Shown: positions 18,923-29,127, counted from the first letter of the stretch. The stretch: 64,000 nucleotides of DNA from Ignavibacteria bacterium (GCA_016704345.1 JADJAH010000013.1:1-64000), one strand, 5' to 3'. A program made the numbers and translations. The notes: a model not told the origin generated them from the letters alone.

Positions 18923-20518
18923 TCACTTAATCAGCATCATCTTCTTCACATCCGAAAACTCATCCGCAACAATTTTGTAATAATAGATTCCGCTTGATAG
19001 ACGGCTTCCATTGAAGACCACTGAGTAGCTCCCAGGATTAAGCGCTTCGTTAACAAGCATCTCTAACTCTCTTCCAAGTGCATCATATACAATCACATTT
19101 ACAAAGCTCTTCTTAGCAATATCGAATTTGATATTTGTTGAAGGGTTGAATGGATTGGGATAGTTCTGATGCAGTTCGAAATTTACGGGTTGTATAGATG
19201 AAGGACTTATTGATGTAATCGTTCCGTTGCCGCCATAAAAACAAATTACTCTGCCTTCTCTGTTGCCTCCGAGAAATTCATTTACTCCATTTGTGTCAAT
19301 ATCGTTCAGCACCGCCGCCCTGTCTCCGCGCTGTGAAAGAGTAGCGCCGAAAACATAATCAAAAAGAATATTGCCGTTAATTCCATTAAGTACCAGCAAT
19401 CGTGGAGCAAGCTGAGTAGCAATAACTATGTCATCTATGCTGTCTCCTGTAACATCACCAATATTATCTATTCCTCTCAAATAAGAAGAGGCGAGGGCAT
19501 TTGACCAGATCAGGTTTCCTGTTTTGGAATCAACCCTGTTTGCAGATTGCGGTGCAGAAAGAGTTATGTCCGCAAAACCGTTTGCATCAGCATCGTCGAG
19601 AATAGTGATCTTTCCGTTGTTGCTTGAGCCGAGAGAGCGTGACCATATTAGCGTGCCGGTATTTCCCGTTATGGCATATATGGAGCCGGTGAATCCCCCC
19701 ATACCAACAATGTCTTTCAACCCGTCGTTATTAACGTCCGGGATTTCTTTCAGACTCCAGGTATTTCCCGGTGCAGTATAACTCCATACTGAATTGCCAA
19801 GTGTGTCAAGTCCTGTCACGGTGTATGGTGCACCGTTGTTGTTTACGCCTATTGCTCCTCCGGATTCAGTCGCGATTGCATCATCAGTAAAGGGCTGAGG
19901 TTGCTCCCTGTAAAAAATGACTTCACCATTAGTTGCATTGAGGCAAATAACTGCATGCCTGCCGCCGTTAGTAACTCCGCTTGCAGAAACTAAAGCGTCA
20001 TTGATTCCGTCACCGCTAAAATCGTATTTGATGTTCACGGCTTCAATGTCTCCATCGCTGGTGGTAATGGTGTTTCCATAAGACCACAAAACGGAACCGT
20101 TGATTCCGTTAAGGGCATATACCATTTCATTCCCCCCTCCGCAGCCAATGACAGCATCATACGTCCCGTCATTGTTCACATCAGATATTGCTACAGCATC
20201 TTCCCATTCAACAGAGCCGGTATTGATCGATCCAAAATGAGTACTATACTGCCATATTATTGAACCGTTGATTCCATTGAAACAAATGGTCCAGTAATTT
20301 CCTGTAGCGATAATTACATCATTCACATTGTCTCCATTGACATCAGGAATCTGCTTCATACTTCTTATCTGCTTGTCTTGAAGTGTGGTGCCGGGATTGT
20401 CCGGGATTTGAATCTGCCAGATAATATCACCAAATTCTAAACCTCTTGTTTGAGAATTGGCAGTCTTGAAGATCATCATCAGAAGGAAAGATATTAAGAT
20501 ATATTCTATTTTTTTCAT
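18923..20518 (-). CDS. T9SS-exported FG-GAP/PQQ-like beta-propeller protein
   Basis: The start is taken at the ATG at 20518, because it is followed by a good signal peptide (MKKIEYILISFLLMMIFKTANSQ); an in-frame ATG 33 codons upstream lies before the signal. The 531-residue protein has repeats that combine a calcium-loop pattern (DVNGDNVND, DVNNDGTYD, DFSGDGIND, DVNNDGLKD, DADANGFAD, DVTGDSIDD, DIDTNGVNE) with a quinoprotein-like strand (ALNGINGSVLWSYG). A degenerate GVNNNG sits among them, which suggests an eight-bladed propeller. The C-terminus is a T9SS sorting domain (QNYPNPFNPSTNI, final KKMMLIK). No cofactor-binding residues can be assigned. It is likely a surface or secreted protein of unknown ligand. 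It converges on the propeller gene at 16556. Confidence 0.88.
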   Translation of the reverse strand: MKKIEYILISFLLMMIFKTANSQTRGLEFGDIIWQIQIPDNPGTTLQDKQIRSMKQIPDVNGDNVNDVIIATGNYWTICFNGINGSIIWQYSTHFGSINTGSVEWEDAVAISDVNNDGTYDAVIGCGGGNEMVYALNGINGSVLWSYGNTITTSDGDIEAVNIKYDFSGDGINDALVSASGVTNGGRHAVICLNATNGEVIFYREQPQPFTDDAIATESGGAIGVNNNGAPYTVTGLDTLGNSVWSYTAPGNTWSLKEIPDVNNDGLKDIVGMGGFTGSIYAITGNTGTLIWSRSLGSSNNGKITILDDADANGFADITLSAPQSANRVDSKTGNLIWSNALASSYLRGIDNIGDVTGDSIDDIVIATQLAPRLLVLNGINGNILFDYVFGATLSQRGDRAAVLNDIDTNGVNEFLGGNREGRVICFYGGNGTITSISPSSIQPVNFELHQNYPNPFNPSTNIKFDIAKKSFVNVIVYDALGRELEMLVNEALNPGSYSVVFNGSRLSSGIYYYKIVADEFSDVKKMMLIK

Positions 20519-21823
20519 TGTGAATTTTTTTAGAAAATAGACAATCCATTTGAGATTATAAAGATTAGAGAATGTCAGTCCGGCAAATGATTTGAACTGC
20601 AAAAAGTGAACCGTCAAGATTTGAATTTATACAAATCGTCTAAGATGTGTTGCTCAAAGATTGAAGAATTTTTAACATTGCCGTCCAAAAAATTCTTAAC
20701 AACGAAAATTATATCGAAATTATGCTGGAGCATTTGGTTTATTTAGATTCGGAAAAACAACCCGCCGGCCTGCCTGTCAAAATACATTCCACACTTCAAT
20801 GGCAAGTGGGCAGGCCCGCCTGCAGAGAGTGTAATAAATTCGCCGACTGCGGGCAGGCAGGCCTCACCTAAAGGGGTGGGGATTTCAGTTCAGGACTTTC
20901 CATTTTCCAACTTTCCATTTTCGTATTATTCAACTCAATGGATTTCTCTTTACACTTGTATGGATCCTTCGCTACGCTCCGCTTGCTCAGGATGACAAAA
21001 AACATTGCTACAGCCCTCAGCGGGGACGTTGAATTTTCCATTTTCCATTTTCCATTTTCCACTTTCCATTTTCCACTTTCCACTTTCCATTTTCCACTTT
21101 CCATTTTCCACTTTCCACTTTCCATTTTCGAATTATTCAACTCAATGGATTTCTTCACTTGTATGGATCCTTCACTTGTGGATCCTTCGCTTGCTCAGGA
21201 TGACAAAAAATATTGCTACAGCCCTCAGCGGGGACGTTGAATTTTCATTTTTTCCACTTTCCACTTTCCACTTTCCATTTTCCAACTTTCCATTTTCCAA
21301 CTTTCCATTTTCGCATTATTCAACTCAATGGATTTCTCTCTACACTTGTATGGATCCTTCACTTGTATGGATCCTTCGCTACGCTCCGCTTGCTCAGGAT
21401 GACAAAAAACATTGCTACAGCCCTCAGCGGGGACGTTGAATTTTCCATTTTCCATTTTCCACTTTCCATTTTCCACTTTCCATTTTCCACTTTCCATTTC
21501 CTTTCCATCCATTCCTCCACCCACTTTCCATTCCCCCCCCCCTAGGCGCTCTCAGGATGACACGCCGGGACGTTGAATTTTCCATTTTCCATTTTCCATT
21601 TTCCACTTTCCATTTTCCATTTTCAACTTTCCATTTTCCATTTTCAATTTTCGTACACAATTGAAGATTGCAATTCAGAATCTAAAATCATAATTTCATG
21701 CTAATTGAAATTGAATATACAGCCATTCATAGCGAGTTCCACTCTGGATATAATTCTGCGAATGAATTATCATCTCTTTAATTTAAAACATCATTACAAA
21801 CTAAAACAGAAAGGAAAAAGTAG
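20519..21823. repeat. Gene-free repeat region between divergent exported-protein genes
   Basis: A GC-rich dispersed palindromic repeat lies at 20766-20862 (third copy of the element at 11331). From about 20896 to 21655 there is a mosaic of TTTTCCATT/TTTCCACTT tandem units, broken by three copies of a block (starting near 20925, 21132 and 21315). Each block runs ATTATTCAACTCAATGG, GGATCCTTCGCT, GCTCAGGATGACAAAA, CAGCCCTCAGCGGGGACGTT. A fourth, truncated GACGTTGAATTTT follows near 21568. The long open frames here (rich in KWKMES or FHFPFS) are artefacts of the repeats. The last 160 bp (21660-21823) should hold the promoter of the next gene. Confidence 0.8.
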
Positions 21824-24800
21824 ATGAAAAAGCTTTTCTACTTATTGCCTGTATTACTCATTGGCTTTATGATAATGACAGGACAAAGAGTACCCGATGA
21901 AGCGAAATGGAATCAGCCTATGCAGACAAATTTGTACGATCCGTCTGCAAGTTATTCCAATGCTTTGCCGGTTGTAAGAGAATATTTTAATCCGAATGCA
22001 GTGTCAAGAATAGTAACGACACCGTATGAAGTTCTCGAAGTGACTCCGAACGTTAGAGTACTTCCAAGAACAAACAGCTGGCAGAGTGAAGTTGACATTA
22101 CAAGACATCCTCTGAACCCACTGATATTATTCGGATCATCAAATGCTTTTAATAATGTATCCGGTACACTTTTCATAAGTGAAGGTGTATATGTCTCAAC
22201 CAACGGAGGTCTCACTTGGTTTGGTTCAGATACGCTTACGGGAACTCCTCTTGGAAATCACGGAGGTGATCCTGGTATTACAGTTGATAAGAACGGTAAT
22301 TTCATAATGACGCATCTTGGATTTTCAACAAGCGGAATGTTTGGAAATTATTCAACCGACAACGGACTTACCTGGTCACCAAATGCAACTATCACAACAG
22401 GTTCACAAGATAAGAATCTTACCGGAACAGATGATGCTCCTGCAAGTCCTTATTACGGCAGATCATATACGGTATGGTCTTTGTTCAATTTGTCATCACC
22501 TCCTATTGGAATTTCTTATACAACCAACGGCGGTGTGGCATGGTCACCTGTAATTCAGGTAAACACATCCGCTTCGGGTCACTACTCACAAGGATGTGAT
22601 ATAAAAGTAGGACCAAACGGTGAAGTCTATGTTGTATGGGCAGCGCCAATTTCAGGTTCTCCGTTTACAGAAGACTTTGCAGGGTTTGCTAAATCAACCA
22701 ACGGTGGAGTAAACTGGGCCGTTACAGATAATGCGTTCGATATGAACGGTGTCAGATCAACAAACTTCAATGGTTGGGGAATCAGAACAAACAGCTTCCC
22801 GAGAATTGATGTTGACAAGAGCGGCGGCGCAAGAAACGGTTGGGTATATGTTGTAACTTCCGGTAAAAGCATAGCACCTGCTGGAAACGATGCCGATATT
22901 CTTCTTTACAAATCGACAAACGGCGGAACTAACTGGTCAACCGGAGTTAGAGTAAATCAGGATCCAATCAACAACGGCCGTGTGCAGTGGTTCCCGGCAA
23001 TCAGGGTTGATGAAGCAGGCGGTGTAAACGTTGTCTATTACGACAACCGATCAGCTGCAGGCGATTCTGCAGAAATTTATGTTTCAAGATCACTTGACGG
23101 CGGAAACACTTTCAGTGATGTTCTGGTAAGTGATCACAAGTACAAGCCAAAACCGATAACTGTAGGCGGTATTGCCGGCGGTTATGCAGGTGATTACGTT
23201 GGAGTAACATCGGGCAACGGAAAACTGTGGCCTATATGGATGGACGATATCACTGGTATCTATCAGGCATGGACTTCAGCAGTGCAAATTCAAACCTTTC
23301 CTCTCAATGCGTTCAATCTCTTGACACCACCCGCAGGAACAAGGATTGAAACTCTGCCAAATAATACGACACAATATACTATCACTTGGGATACCTCAGC
23401 TTCTACAGCATCTTACAAGTGGATATTCGGAAGCCCGACACCGAATCCAAGACTTGTTACATTGCAGCCTACAGGCAATTCGCTAACAGTAACAGGCGGA
23501 CAGCTTGATAACGTACTAGCAGGTCTCGGTCTTGCACAGGGTGATTCCGTAGTAGGTCAATGGGATGTTTGGGCCTACAGAAATAATCAGGCAAATGACT
23601 CATTGAAAGCTGCAAACGGGCCCAGAGCTATTACATTTAAGAGGAAGAAACCAGCCCTTACACCTTTTAGCTTGGTCTCGCCTCCAAATAATACAACAGT
23701 ACTGACACTTTCAACCAATACTACGCCTGTTGACATTACCTGGAGAAAATCCGGCGAAGCCGTGAAATACAAATGGTTGTATGCAACACCAAATTTCAAT
23801 ACACAAGCAAACATTAAATTATCCGTTCAGTCAAACAATCTCGGTTTCGATTCTATCCTTACATTAAGAAACTCAAGGATCGATTCTATTCTTGCCGGAT
23901 TTGGTTTGAATGTCGGTGATTCATCTGTAGGACAATGGAGAGTTTACGGCTACAGTGCGAATGACTCACTTGCTTCTACACAGACTTATAATGTCACACT
24001 CAGAAGGGGAATTCCTCCAACTGTCACTACATCTGCTGATTCGATAGTTGTAAATCTCCCGTTCGGAACTAACCAGACTGACAGAAATCTTACGCTGGGA
24101 AATACAGGACAATTCCCGCTCAACTGGACAATCTCCGAAACATCTTCAAATCTTGACAACTCAAGTAATAAGCCGTTTGCATTGTCACAGCAGGCTATTG
24201 ACGAAGTCATGAATGCTCCTAAAGGTTCTGCCGATATTTATCATGGTCCCGAAATTACTGACGGACAAGGTGGTCCGGATCTGGGCGGATACAGATGGAT
24301 TGACAGCGATGAACCGGGTGGACCTGCATTCAACTGGGTTGATATTTCCACTACAGGTATTCAGATTACAACATGGACAAGCGGTACGGCTGATGACGGA
24401 TCTGTTGTAGTACCTCTTCCGTTCAGCTTTACATATTACGAGCAGCCGTACAGTCAGATAAAGATCGTAACTAACGGATGGCTGAGCTTTGACGTTGCTT
24501 CAACTAACAATACGTTCAGCAATGTTACAATACCTTCGACCGCAGAACCGAATCTTGCACTTTATCCGTTCTGGGATGATCTCGATCTTAGAAATGCCGG
24601 AGCTGTTTATTACCAGCATGATGCGCCAAACAACAGGTTCATCATTCAGTATAAAGATGTTCCGCACTATGATCCGCCTGCAGGTGGACCGTATAACTTT
24701 GAAGTCATTCTCTATACTGACGGAAGAATTTACTATCAGTATCAGAGCATGATAGACCCGATCAATACGGCTACAGTAGGAAATGAGAATCAAGGCGGTA

Positions 24801-25351
24801 CTACTGGTCTGCAAATGGTATTCAACGGTGCTTACCTTCACAACAATCTTGCGATAAAGATTGAGAAGGGTCTTGCATGGGTTGATGAGAATCCAACTTC
24901 CGGAACAATCAATCCTGGATTAAATCAGAATGTTGTAGTTACTTTCAAATCAATCGGACTCAGCACCGGTACATACGCCGGATTCCTGAAGGTTAACAGC
25001 AATGATCCTTTGAGACCTGTTAAGGACGTCAGGATTAGACTTAATGTAGGAGCAGTTGATGTTCAGAACAACAATCTCGGAATTCCGCAGGAGTTCGATC
25101 TCTCGCAGAATTATCCGAATCCGTTCAACCCATCGACCAAGATCACTTACGCAGTTCCTCAGGCAACAATGGTAACTCTGAAAGTGTATGATGTTCTTGG
25201 AAAAGAAGTAATGACGCTTGTCAACGATCAAAGACAAGCCGGTTATTACGACGTTGACTTCAGCGGAATAAATCTTGCAAGCGGAATGTACTTCTACAAA
25301 CTGCAGGCAGGATCGTTTGTTGAAACAAAGAGAATGATGCTCATTAAGTAG
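21824..25351 (+). CDS. T9SS-exported sialidase-fold protein with accessory domains (1175 aa)
   Basis: The signal region is MKKLFYLLPVLLIGFMIMTG. Residues about 70-490 form a sialidase/BNR-type propeller (STNGGLTWFGSD, STDNGLTWSPNA, STNGGVNWAVTD, STNGGTNWSTGV, SLDGGNTFSDV), which resembles exo-sialidase-like surface proteins; the catalytic triad was not located. Two copies of a ~100-residue domain follow (about 492-710; key residues YKWIFGSP, GDSVVGQWDVWAYR, ITFKR). Then come a segment of the Hydin/choice-of-anchor type (TLGNTGQFPLNWTI), a domain with WLSFDVASTNN and ALYPFWDDLD, a second Ig-like stretch (GTYAGFLKVNSNDP) and the T9SS sorting domain (QNYPNPFNPSTKI, final KRMMLIK). The start lies 8 bp after AGAAAGGAAAAAG, a good ribosome site. 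Confidence 0.9.
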   Translation: MKKLFYLLPVLLIGFMIMTGQRVPDEAKWNQPMQTNLYDPSASYSNALPVVREYFNPNAVSRIVTTPYEVLEVTPNVRVLPRTNSWQSEVDITRHPLNPLILFGSSNAFNNVSGTLFISEGVYVSTNGGLTWFGSDTLTGTPLGNHGGDPGITVDKNGNFIMTHLGFSTSGMFGNYSTDNGLTWSPNATITTGSQDKNLTGTDDAPASPYYGRSYTVWSLFNLSSPPIGISYTTNGGVAWSPVIQVNTSASGHYSQGCDIKVGPNGEVYVVWAAPISGSPFTEDFAGFAKSTNGGVNWAVTDNAFDMNGVRSTNFNGWGIRTNSFPRIDVDKSGGARNGWVYVVTSGKSIAPAGNDADILLYKSTNGGTNWSTGVRVNQDPINNGRVQWFPAIRVDEAGGVNVVYYDNRSAAGDSAEIYVSRSLDGGNTFSDVLVSDHKYKPKPITVGGIAGGYAGDYVGVTSGNGKLWPIWMDDITGIYQAWTSAVQIQTFPLNAFNLLTPPAGTRIETLPNNTTQYTITWDTSASTASYKWIFGSPTPNPRLVTLQPTGNSLTVTGGQLDNVLAGLGLAQGDSVVGQWDVWAYRNNQANDSLKAANGPRAITFKRKKPALTPFSLVSPPNNTTVLTLSTNTTPVDITWRKSGEAVKYKWLYATPNFNTQANIKLSVQSNNLGFDSILTLRNSRIDSILAGFGLNVGDSSVGQWRVYGYSANDSLASTQTYNVTLRRGIPPTVTTSADSIVVNLPFGTNQTDRNLTLGNTGQFPLNWTISETSSNLDNSSNKPFALSQQAIDEVMNAPKGSADIYHGPEITDGQGGPDLGGYRWIDSDEPGGPAFNWVDISTTGIQITTWTSGTADDGSVVVPLPFSFTYYEQPYSQIKIVTNGWLSFDVASTNNTFSNVTIPSTAEPNLALYPFWDDLDLRNAGAVYYQHDAPNNRFIIQYKDVPHYDPPAGGPYNFEVILYTDGRIYYQYQSMIDPINTATVGNENQGGTTGLQMVFNGAYLHNNLAIKIEKGLAWVDENPTSGTINPGLNQNVVVTFKSIGLSTGTYAGFLKVNSNDPLRPVKDVRIRLNVGAVDVQNNNLGIPQEFDLSQNYPNPFNPSTKITYAVPQATMVTLKVYDVLGKEVMTLVNDQRQAGYYDVDFSGINLASGMYFYKLQAGSFVETKRMMLIK

Positions 25352-25434
25352 AATTAGGAATTAGGAATTACGAATTAGGAATTGAAGCAATATTTGATCC
25401 TGATTTTTGTAAAACCGAAAAGTAACAAAGCTAT

Positions 25435-25470
25435 AATAAAGCCCGCGACAAATGTTGCGGGCTTTATTTA
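25435..25470 (+). terminator. Terminator, first copy
   Basis: A 12-bp stem AATAAAGCCCGC / GCGGGCTTTATT (25435-25446, 25457-25468), T-rich on exit. It lies 84 bp after the stop codon of the sialidase-fold gene. Confidence 0.85.
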
Positions 25471-25602
25471 TTTATATGCTTTGTAATGAACATTGATGAA
25501 TAGCATAATCCAGAAGTGAAATTAAGAATTAGGAATTACGAATTAGGAATTGAAGCAATAGTTGATCCTGATTTGTGTAAAACCGAAAAGTAACAAAGCT
25601 AT

Positions 25603-25638
25603 AATTAAGCCCGCGACAAATGTTGCGGGCTTTATTTA
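25603..25638 (+). terminator. Terminator, duplicated copy
   Basis: The same hairpin 168 bp further on (AATTAAGCCCGC / GCGGGCTTTATT), with one mismatch in the outer stem relative to the first copy. Confidence 0.8.
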
Positions 25639-25889
25639 TTTATGTGCTTTGTATTGAGCTTTGCTGAAAAGCATAATCGAAATTCTTAATTTTTAATTTT
25701 TTTTTAATTCTAATTCTTAATTCCTAATTCTTAATTCATGAAATGGCTTGCCTTGATTTAGAAGTGTATAAATCATAGTTTTCAATCAGTAAGAAGATAG
25801 AAGTTTTCATCAAAGTCTTCTTCCGTTATAATCCATAAAAAAGTTTCTTTGTTTACAATTCGCAAAATTTAACTAACCCAACAAATAAA

Positions 25890-28800
25890 ATGAAAAGACT
25901 ATTCCTCATTGTTTGTCTTCTTATGACTTCCAATATCTTTGCACAGAATGTTCAGGTGACGGAGAGGTTGTATAAGAAAATGCAGACAATCAATCCGATC
26001 GAGTACACTCGCGTACTCATTCTTCTGAGTGACAGAGTTGATATAGAGTCGCTCGACAGAGAACTTTACAGATTAAATGCTCCGCTTGATTACAGAGCTC
26101 AAACAGTTGTTACGACACTGCGAAACAAGGCAGAGCAAACTCAGGGAGCATTGCTGAATTATCTTGATTCAGAAAAGAAGAATGGCAAGGTGAAACAGAT
26201 CATAAGTTACTGGATAACTAATCTTGTTTTTATTGAAGCAACATCTGATGTTCTTCACAATCTGACCAAGAGAGATGATATAGAACTTCTGGACCTTGAT
26301 GCTATTATCGAACTTGATAAACCTATGCAGGATGAATATACGTTGAATAATACAGGAACTGAAACTGCCGAGACCGGGCTGAAGGTGATCAAAGCAGATG
26401 TGCTTTGGAGACTTGGGTTTACAGGTGCAGGAAGAACTGTAATGCATATTGATACAGGTGTTGACGGACTTCACCCGGCTCTTGGTCCAAGATGGTGGGG
26501 TAATAACGGAAAACCGTGGTATCATACCTGGTTTGATCCAATAGCTCCGACAAGTTCAGCGCCATTTGATTGCGGAAGTCACGGTACACATACTATGGGT
26601 ATAATGTGCGGAAGGAATTCCGCATCTGGTGATACAGTTGGAGTTGCTCCGGATGCAAGATGGATGGCAGCAGGCGTTACCGACTGTCCCGGTGCATCAT
26701 ATCCTTCAATGAATATTGCAGCTTATCAATGGGCAATGGATGCTGATTCGAATGCAGCTACTACTTTTATGCCGGATGCAATTAGTTGTTCATGGCAGGA
26801 CCCGACCGTTGCAGGTACGGCTCAATGTAATTCAATTTATGTTCCCACACTCAATGCACTTGAAGCCGCCGGAATAGCAGTTTGTTTCTCGGCCGGAAAT
26901 TCAGGCTCGGGAGCATCTACTATTACTCCGCCGAAGAACATCAACACAGATTCTGTAAATGTATTCTCTGTTGGAGCAGTTGATGGTAACACTTCCGGGA
27001 CCCCGATAGCAAGCTTCTCAAGCCGTGGTCCTTCCATATGCGGCGGTACAGGAACATTGCTGATAAAACCGGAAGTTTCAGCGCCGGGTGTGAATGTAAG
27101 ATCATCTTTGCCAAATAATACGTACGGAAATAATTCCGGAACTTCAATGGCATCGCCGCATGTAGCCGGTGCAATTGCACTGCTTAAGCAGGTAGCGCCT
27201 AACATGACAGGAAGACAGATCAAGGCAATACTATTCTCAACTGCAACTGATCTCGGTGCAGCAGGTGAAGATAACACATATGGAAAAGGCTTGATCAATC
27301 TTGAAGCTGCATTCCAGCAAATGGGTGCCTTCCCACTGAATCCTTTTAGTCTGCAATTACCTGCTCCCAATGCAAGAGTTGAAACGTTTCCAAACTCGAA
27401 CACGCCTGTTACTATAAGCTGGGATACATCAGCAACAGGAGCTCAGTACAAATGGATATTCGGAAGCCCGACTGTTCCGCCAAGATTGATCACGCTTCCG
27501 GTGTCTTCAAATTCGGTAACACTTACACTCGGACAATTGGATCAGATACTGGCATCTGCCGGTGTTGCTCAAGGCGATTCAATTACAGGTCAGTGGGATG
27601 TATGGGCATACAGAGTTAATCCGCTTGACTCGGTAAAAGCTACTAATGGTCCAAGAGCGATTAAGTTCAAAAGAGGAAGACCACAACTTTCATCGTTTGC
27701 ATTAAATTCGCCGCCGTCAGGCGTGACTGTTACAACTTCACCTTTCAATACTTCTCTCATAAACATTGATTGGAGAAAATCAGGAGAAGGTGTAACATAT
27801 AAATGGAAATTTGGAGCGCCAACTATTTCTACGCCGATCCTTGCAGTTCCATCAAACGCCGGCGGGTACGACACTTCGCTGACAGTTGCAAACTTTGCAT
27901 TGGACGGAATTCTGGCAGGTCTTGGACTTAATCCTGGTGACTCGGTCGTAGGACAGTGGGCAGTTTGGGCTTACAACGCAACTGATTCTTTGAGATCGTC
28001 AAATGCATTTAACATTACATTCAAGCGTCAGTCAAGAGGCGATGTTGTAGTAGTTTTTGATTCCACAGTAACCGGATGCAGAACGTCTCGTGACTCTGTG
28101 ATTGCAAATCTTAATGCACTCGGTGCAACTTACGATCTGTTCAATCGCAAAGGTAACACAACAGGAACATCGTCAATCTCTTTCAGAGGCTACAAGAAAG
28201 TCATTCTGCTTGGAGAAGGTACTTCTATAATGTCAAATGTTATTAAGGATTCGCTGAAGTCATATCTTGCATCAGGCACTGCAAATGTAAAGGCAAAGCT
28301 TGTCATAATGGCTGAAGATATTGGATATCATCTTGACAGATCTGCCTCTACTTATTACGATCCGACATTTGCAAGAGATCAGCTTGGATTGGAATTCATC
28401 TCCGACAGACCTGGAACACTAGGTACAAGGGGGATTGTAGGTGTTACAACAAATCCCGGTGCAGCAGATAGTACTGCAGGTCCATGGCCGGATGTCTTAA
28501 GAAAGTCAACTACAATTCCTGCAAACCAATCATATGCTTTGTATAAGTTCAGACTCTTCCCGGATTCGCTTAATGGAACAGGAAGAATTGGACCTACATA
28601 CAATGTTGCAGTATTTGGAGTCGATCTTGAATCAATGAGATCAACACCGGATAGTCCTCCTGGATCGGCTGCAAGAAGAATTGTTAAGGGCGGACTCGAT
28701 TTCGTTGACGGACTGCTTACATCAATCAGCAATACTTCAAGCGCAATTATTCCTGAAGTATTCTCATTGTCGCAGAATTATCCGAATCCTTTCAACCCAT

Positions 28801-29018
28801 CGACAAAGATCAACTTCAGCATTCCTCAGCAATCACAGGTAACGCTCAAGATATATGACGTTTTGGGTAAAGAAGTGATGACGCTTGTGAATGATGTTAA
28901 GTCAGCAGGAAATTACGAAGTTGAATTCAACGCTTCGAATCTCTCCAGCGGAGCTTACTTCTACAAGATCCAGGCGGGACAGTTTAGTGATATAAAGAGA
29001 ATGATGCTGATCAAATAG
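25890..29018 (+). CDS. T9SS-exported subtilisin-family serine protease (1042 aa)
   Basis: An S8-family peptidase with all three catalytic motifs: Asp in VMHIDTGVDG (about 187), His in GSHGTHTMG (about 231) and Ser in GTSMASPHVAGA (about 418). A signal peptide (MKRLFLIVCLLMTSNIFAQ) and a propeptide-like region (about 20-150) precede the catalytic domain. After it come two copies of the ~100-residue domain also found in the genes at 21824 and 58823 (about 480-710; YKWIFGSP, YKWKFGAP, GDSVVGQWAVWAYN). Next is a Rossmann-like segment (VVVVFDSTVTGC, KVILLGEGTS), and then the T9SS sorting domain (QNYPNPFNPSTKI, final KRMMLIK). It is presumably secreted or surface-anchored and degrades extracellular protein. 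The start is supported by the signal peptide. Confidence 0.93.
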   Translation: MKRLFLIVCLLMTSNIFAQNVQVTERLYKKMQTINPIEYTRVLILLSDRVDIESLDRELYRLNAPLDYRAQTVVTTLRNKAEQTQGALLNYLDSEKKNGKVKQIISYWITNLVFIEATSDVLHNLTKRDDIELLDLDAIIELDKPMQDEYTLNNTGTETAETGLKVIKADVLWRLGFTGAGRTVMHIDTGVDGLHPALGPRWWGNNGKPWYHTWFDPIAPTSSAPFDCGSHGTHTMGIMCGRNSASGDTVGVAPDARWMAAGVTDCPGASYPSMNIAAYQWAMDADSNAATTFMPDAISCSWQDPTVAGTAQCNSIYVPTLNALEAAGIAVCFSAGNSGSGASTITPPKNINTDSVNVFSVGAVDGNTSGTPIASFSSRGPSICGGTGTLLIKPEVSAPGVNVRSSLPNNTYGNNSGTSMASPHVAGAIALLKQVAPNMTGRQIKAILFSTATDLGAAGEDNTYGKGLINLEAAFQQMGAFPLNPFSLQLPAPNARVETFPNSNTPVTISWDTSATGAQYKWIFGSPTVPPRLITLPVSSNSVTLTLGQLDQILASAGVAQGDSITGQWDVWAYRVNPLDSVKATNGPRAIKFKRGRPQLSSFALNSPPSGVTVTTSPFNTSLINIDWRKSGEGVTYKWKFGAPTISTPILAVPSNAGGYDTSLTVANFALDGILAGLGLNPGDSVVGQWAVWAYNATDSLRSSNAFNITFKRQSRGDVVVVFDSTVTGCRTSRDSVIANLNALGATYDLFNRKGNTTGTSSISFRGYKKVILLGEGTSIMSNVIKDSLKSYLASGTANVKAKLVIMAEDIGYHLDRSASTYYDPTFARDQLGLEFISDRPGTLGTRGIVGVTTNPGAADSTAGPWPDVLRKSTTIPANQSYALYKFRLFPDSLNGTGRIGPTYNVAVFGVDLESMRSTPDSPPGSAARRIVKGGLDFVDGLLTSISNTSSAIIPEVFSLSQNYPNPFNPSTKINFSIPQQSQVTLKIYDVLGKEVMTLVNDVKSAGNYEVEFNASNLSSGAYFYKIQAGQFSDIKRMMLIK

Positions 29019-29053
29019 AATTAAGAATTAGGAATTACGAATTAGGAATTGAA
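29019..29053 (+). repeat. Gene-end repeat AATTAGGAATTACG, copy after 29018
   Basis: It begins in the TAG stop of the protease gene and reads AATTAAGAATTAGGAATTAC, then GAATTAGGAATTGAA, in the gene's orientation. Confidence 0.85.
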
Positions 29054-29090
29054 ACTGATTTGTAGTTCTATTATGAAATGAAGTTCTACA

Positions 29091-29127
29091 AAAAAGCCCG
29101 CGGCAATTGTCGCGGGCTTTTTGTTTT
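29091..29127. terminator. Bidirectional terminator between convergent genes
   Basis: A 12-bp perfect stem AAAAAGCCCGCG / CGCGGGCTTTTT (29091-29102, 29111-29122) with loop GCAATTGT. It has T runs on either strand, placed between the protease gene and the convergent outer-membrane protein gene. Confidence 0.88.

Larger units (their letters stand above)
25350..25685 (+). repeat. Tandem duplication of a 168-bp gene-end/terminator cassette
   Basis: The unit consists of the AATTAGGAATTACG repeat, ATTGAAGCAATA, TTGATCCTGATTT and a terminator hairpin. It occurs twice head to tail with a period of 168 bp (for example ATTGAAGCAA at 25381 and 25549). The first copy begins at the stop codon of the preceding gene. 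An inverted AT-rich version of the gene-end repeat follows near 25684-25738. The rest of the gap to 25889 shows no gene. Confidence 0.85.

Noticed and set aside
20868..21660. Several open frames rich in KWKMESGKW or FHFPFS
   Set aside because: Pure translations of TTTTCCATT arrays, open in more than one frame at once.
26169..28732. Minus-strand open frames inside the subtilisin gene
   Set aside because: Antisense shadows of a gene with complete catalytic motifs.
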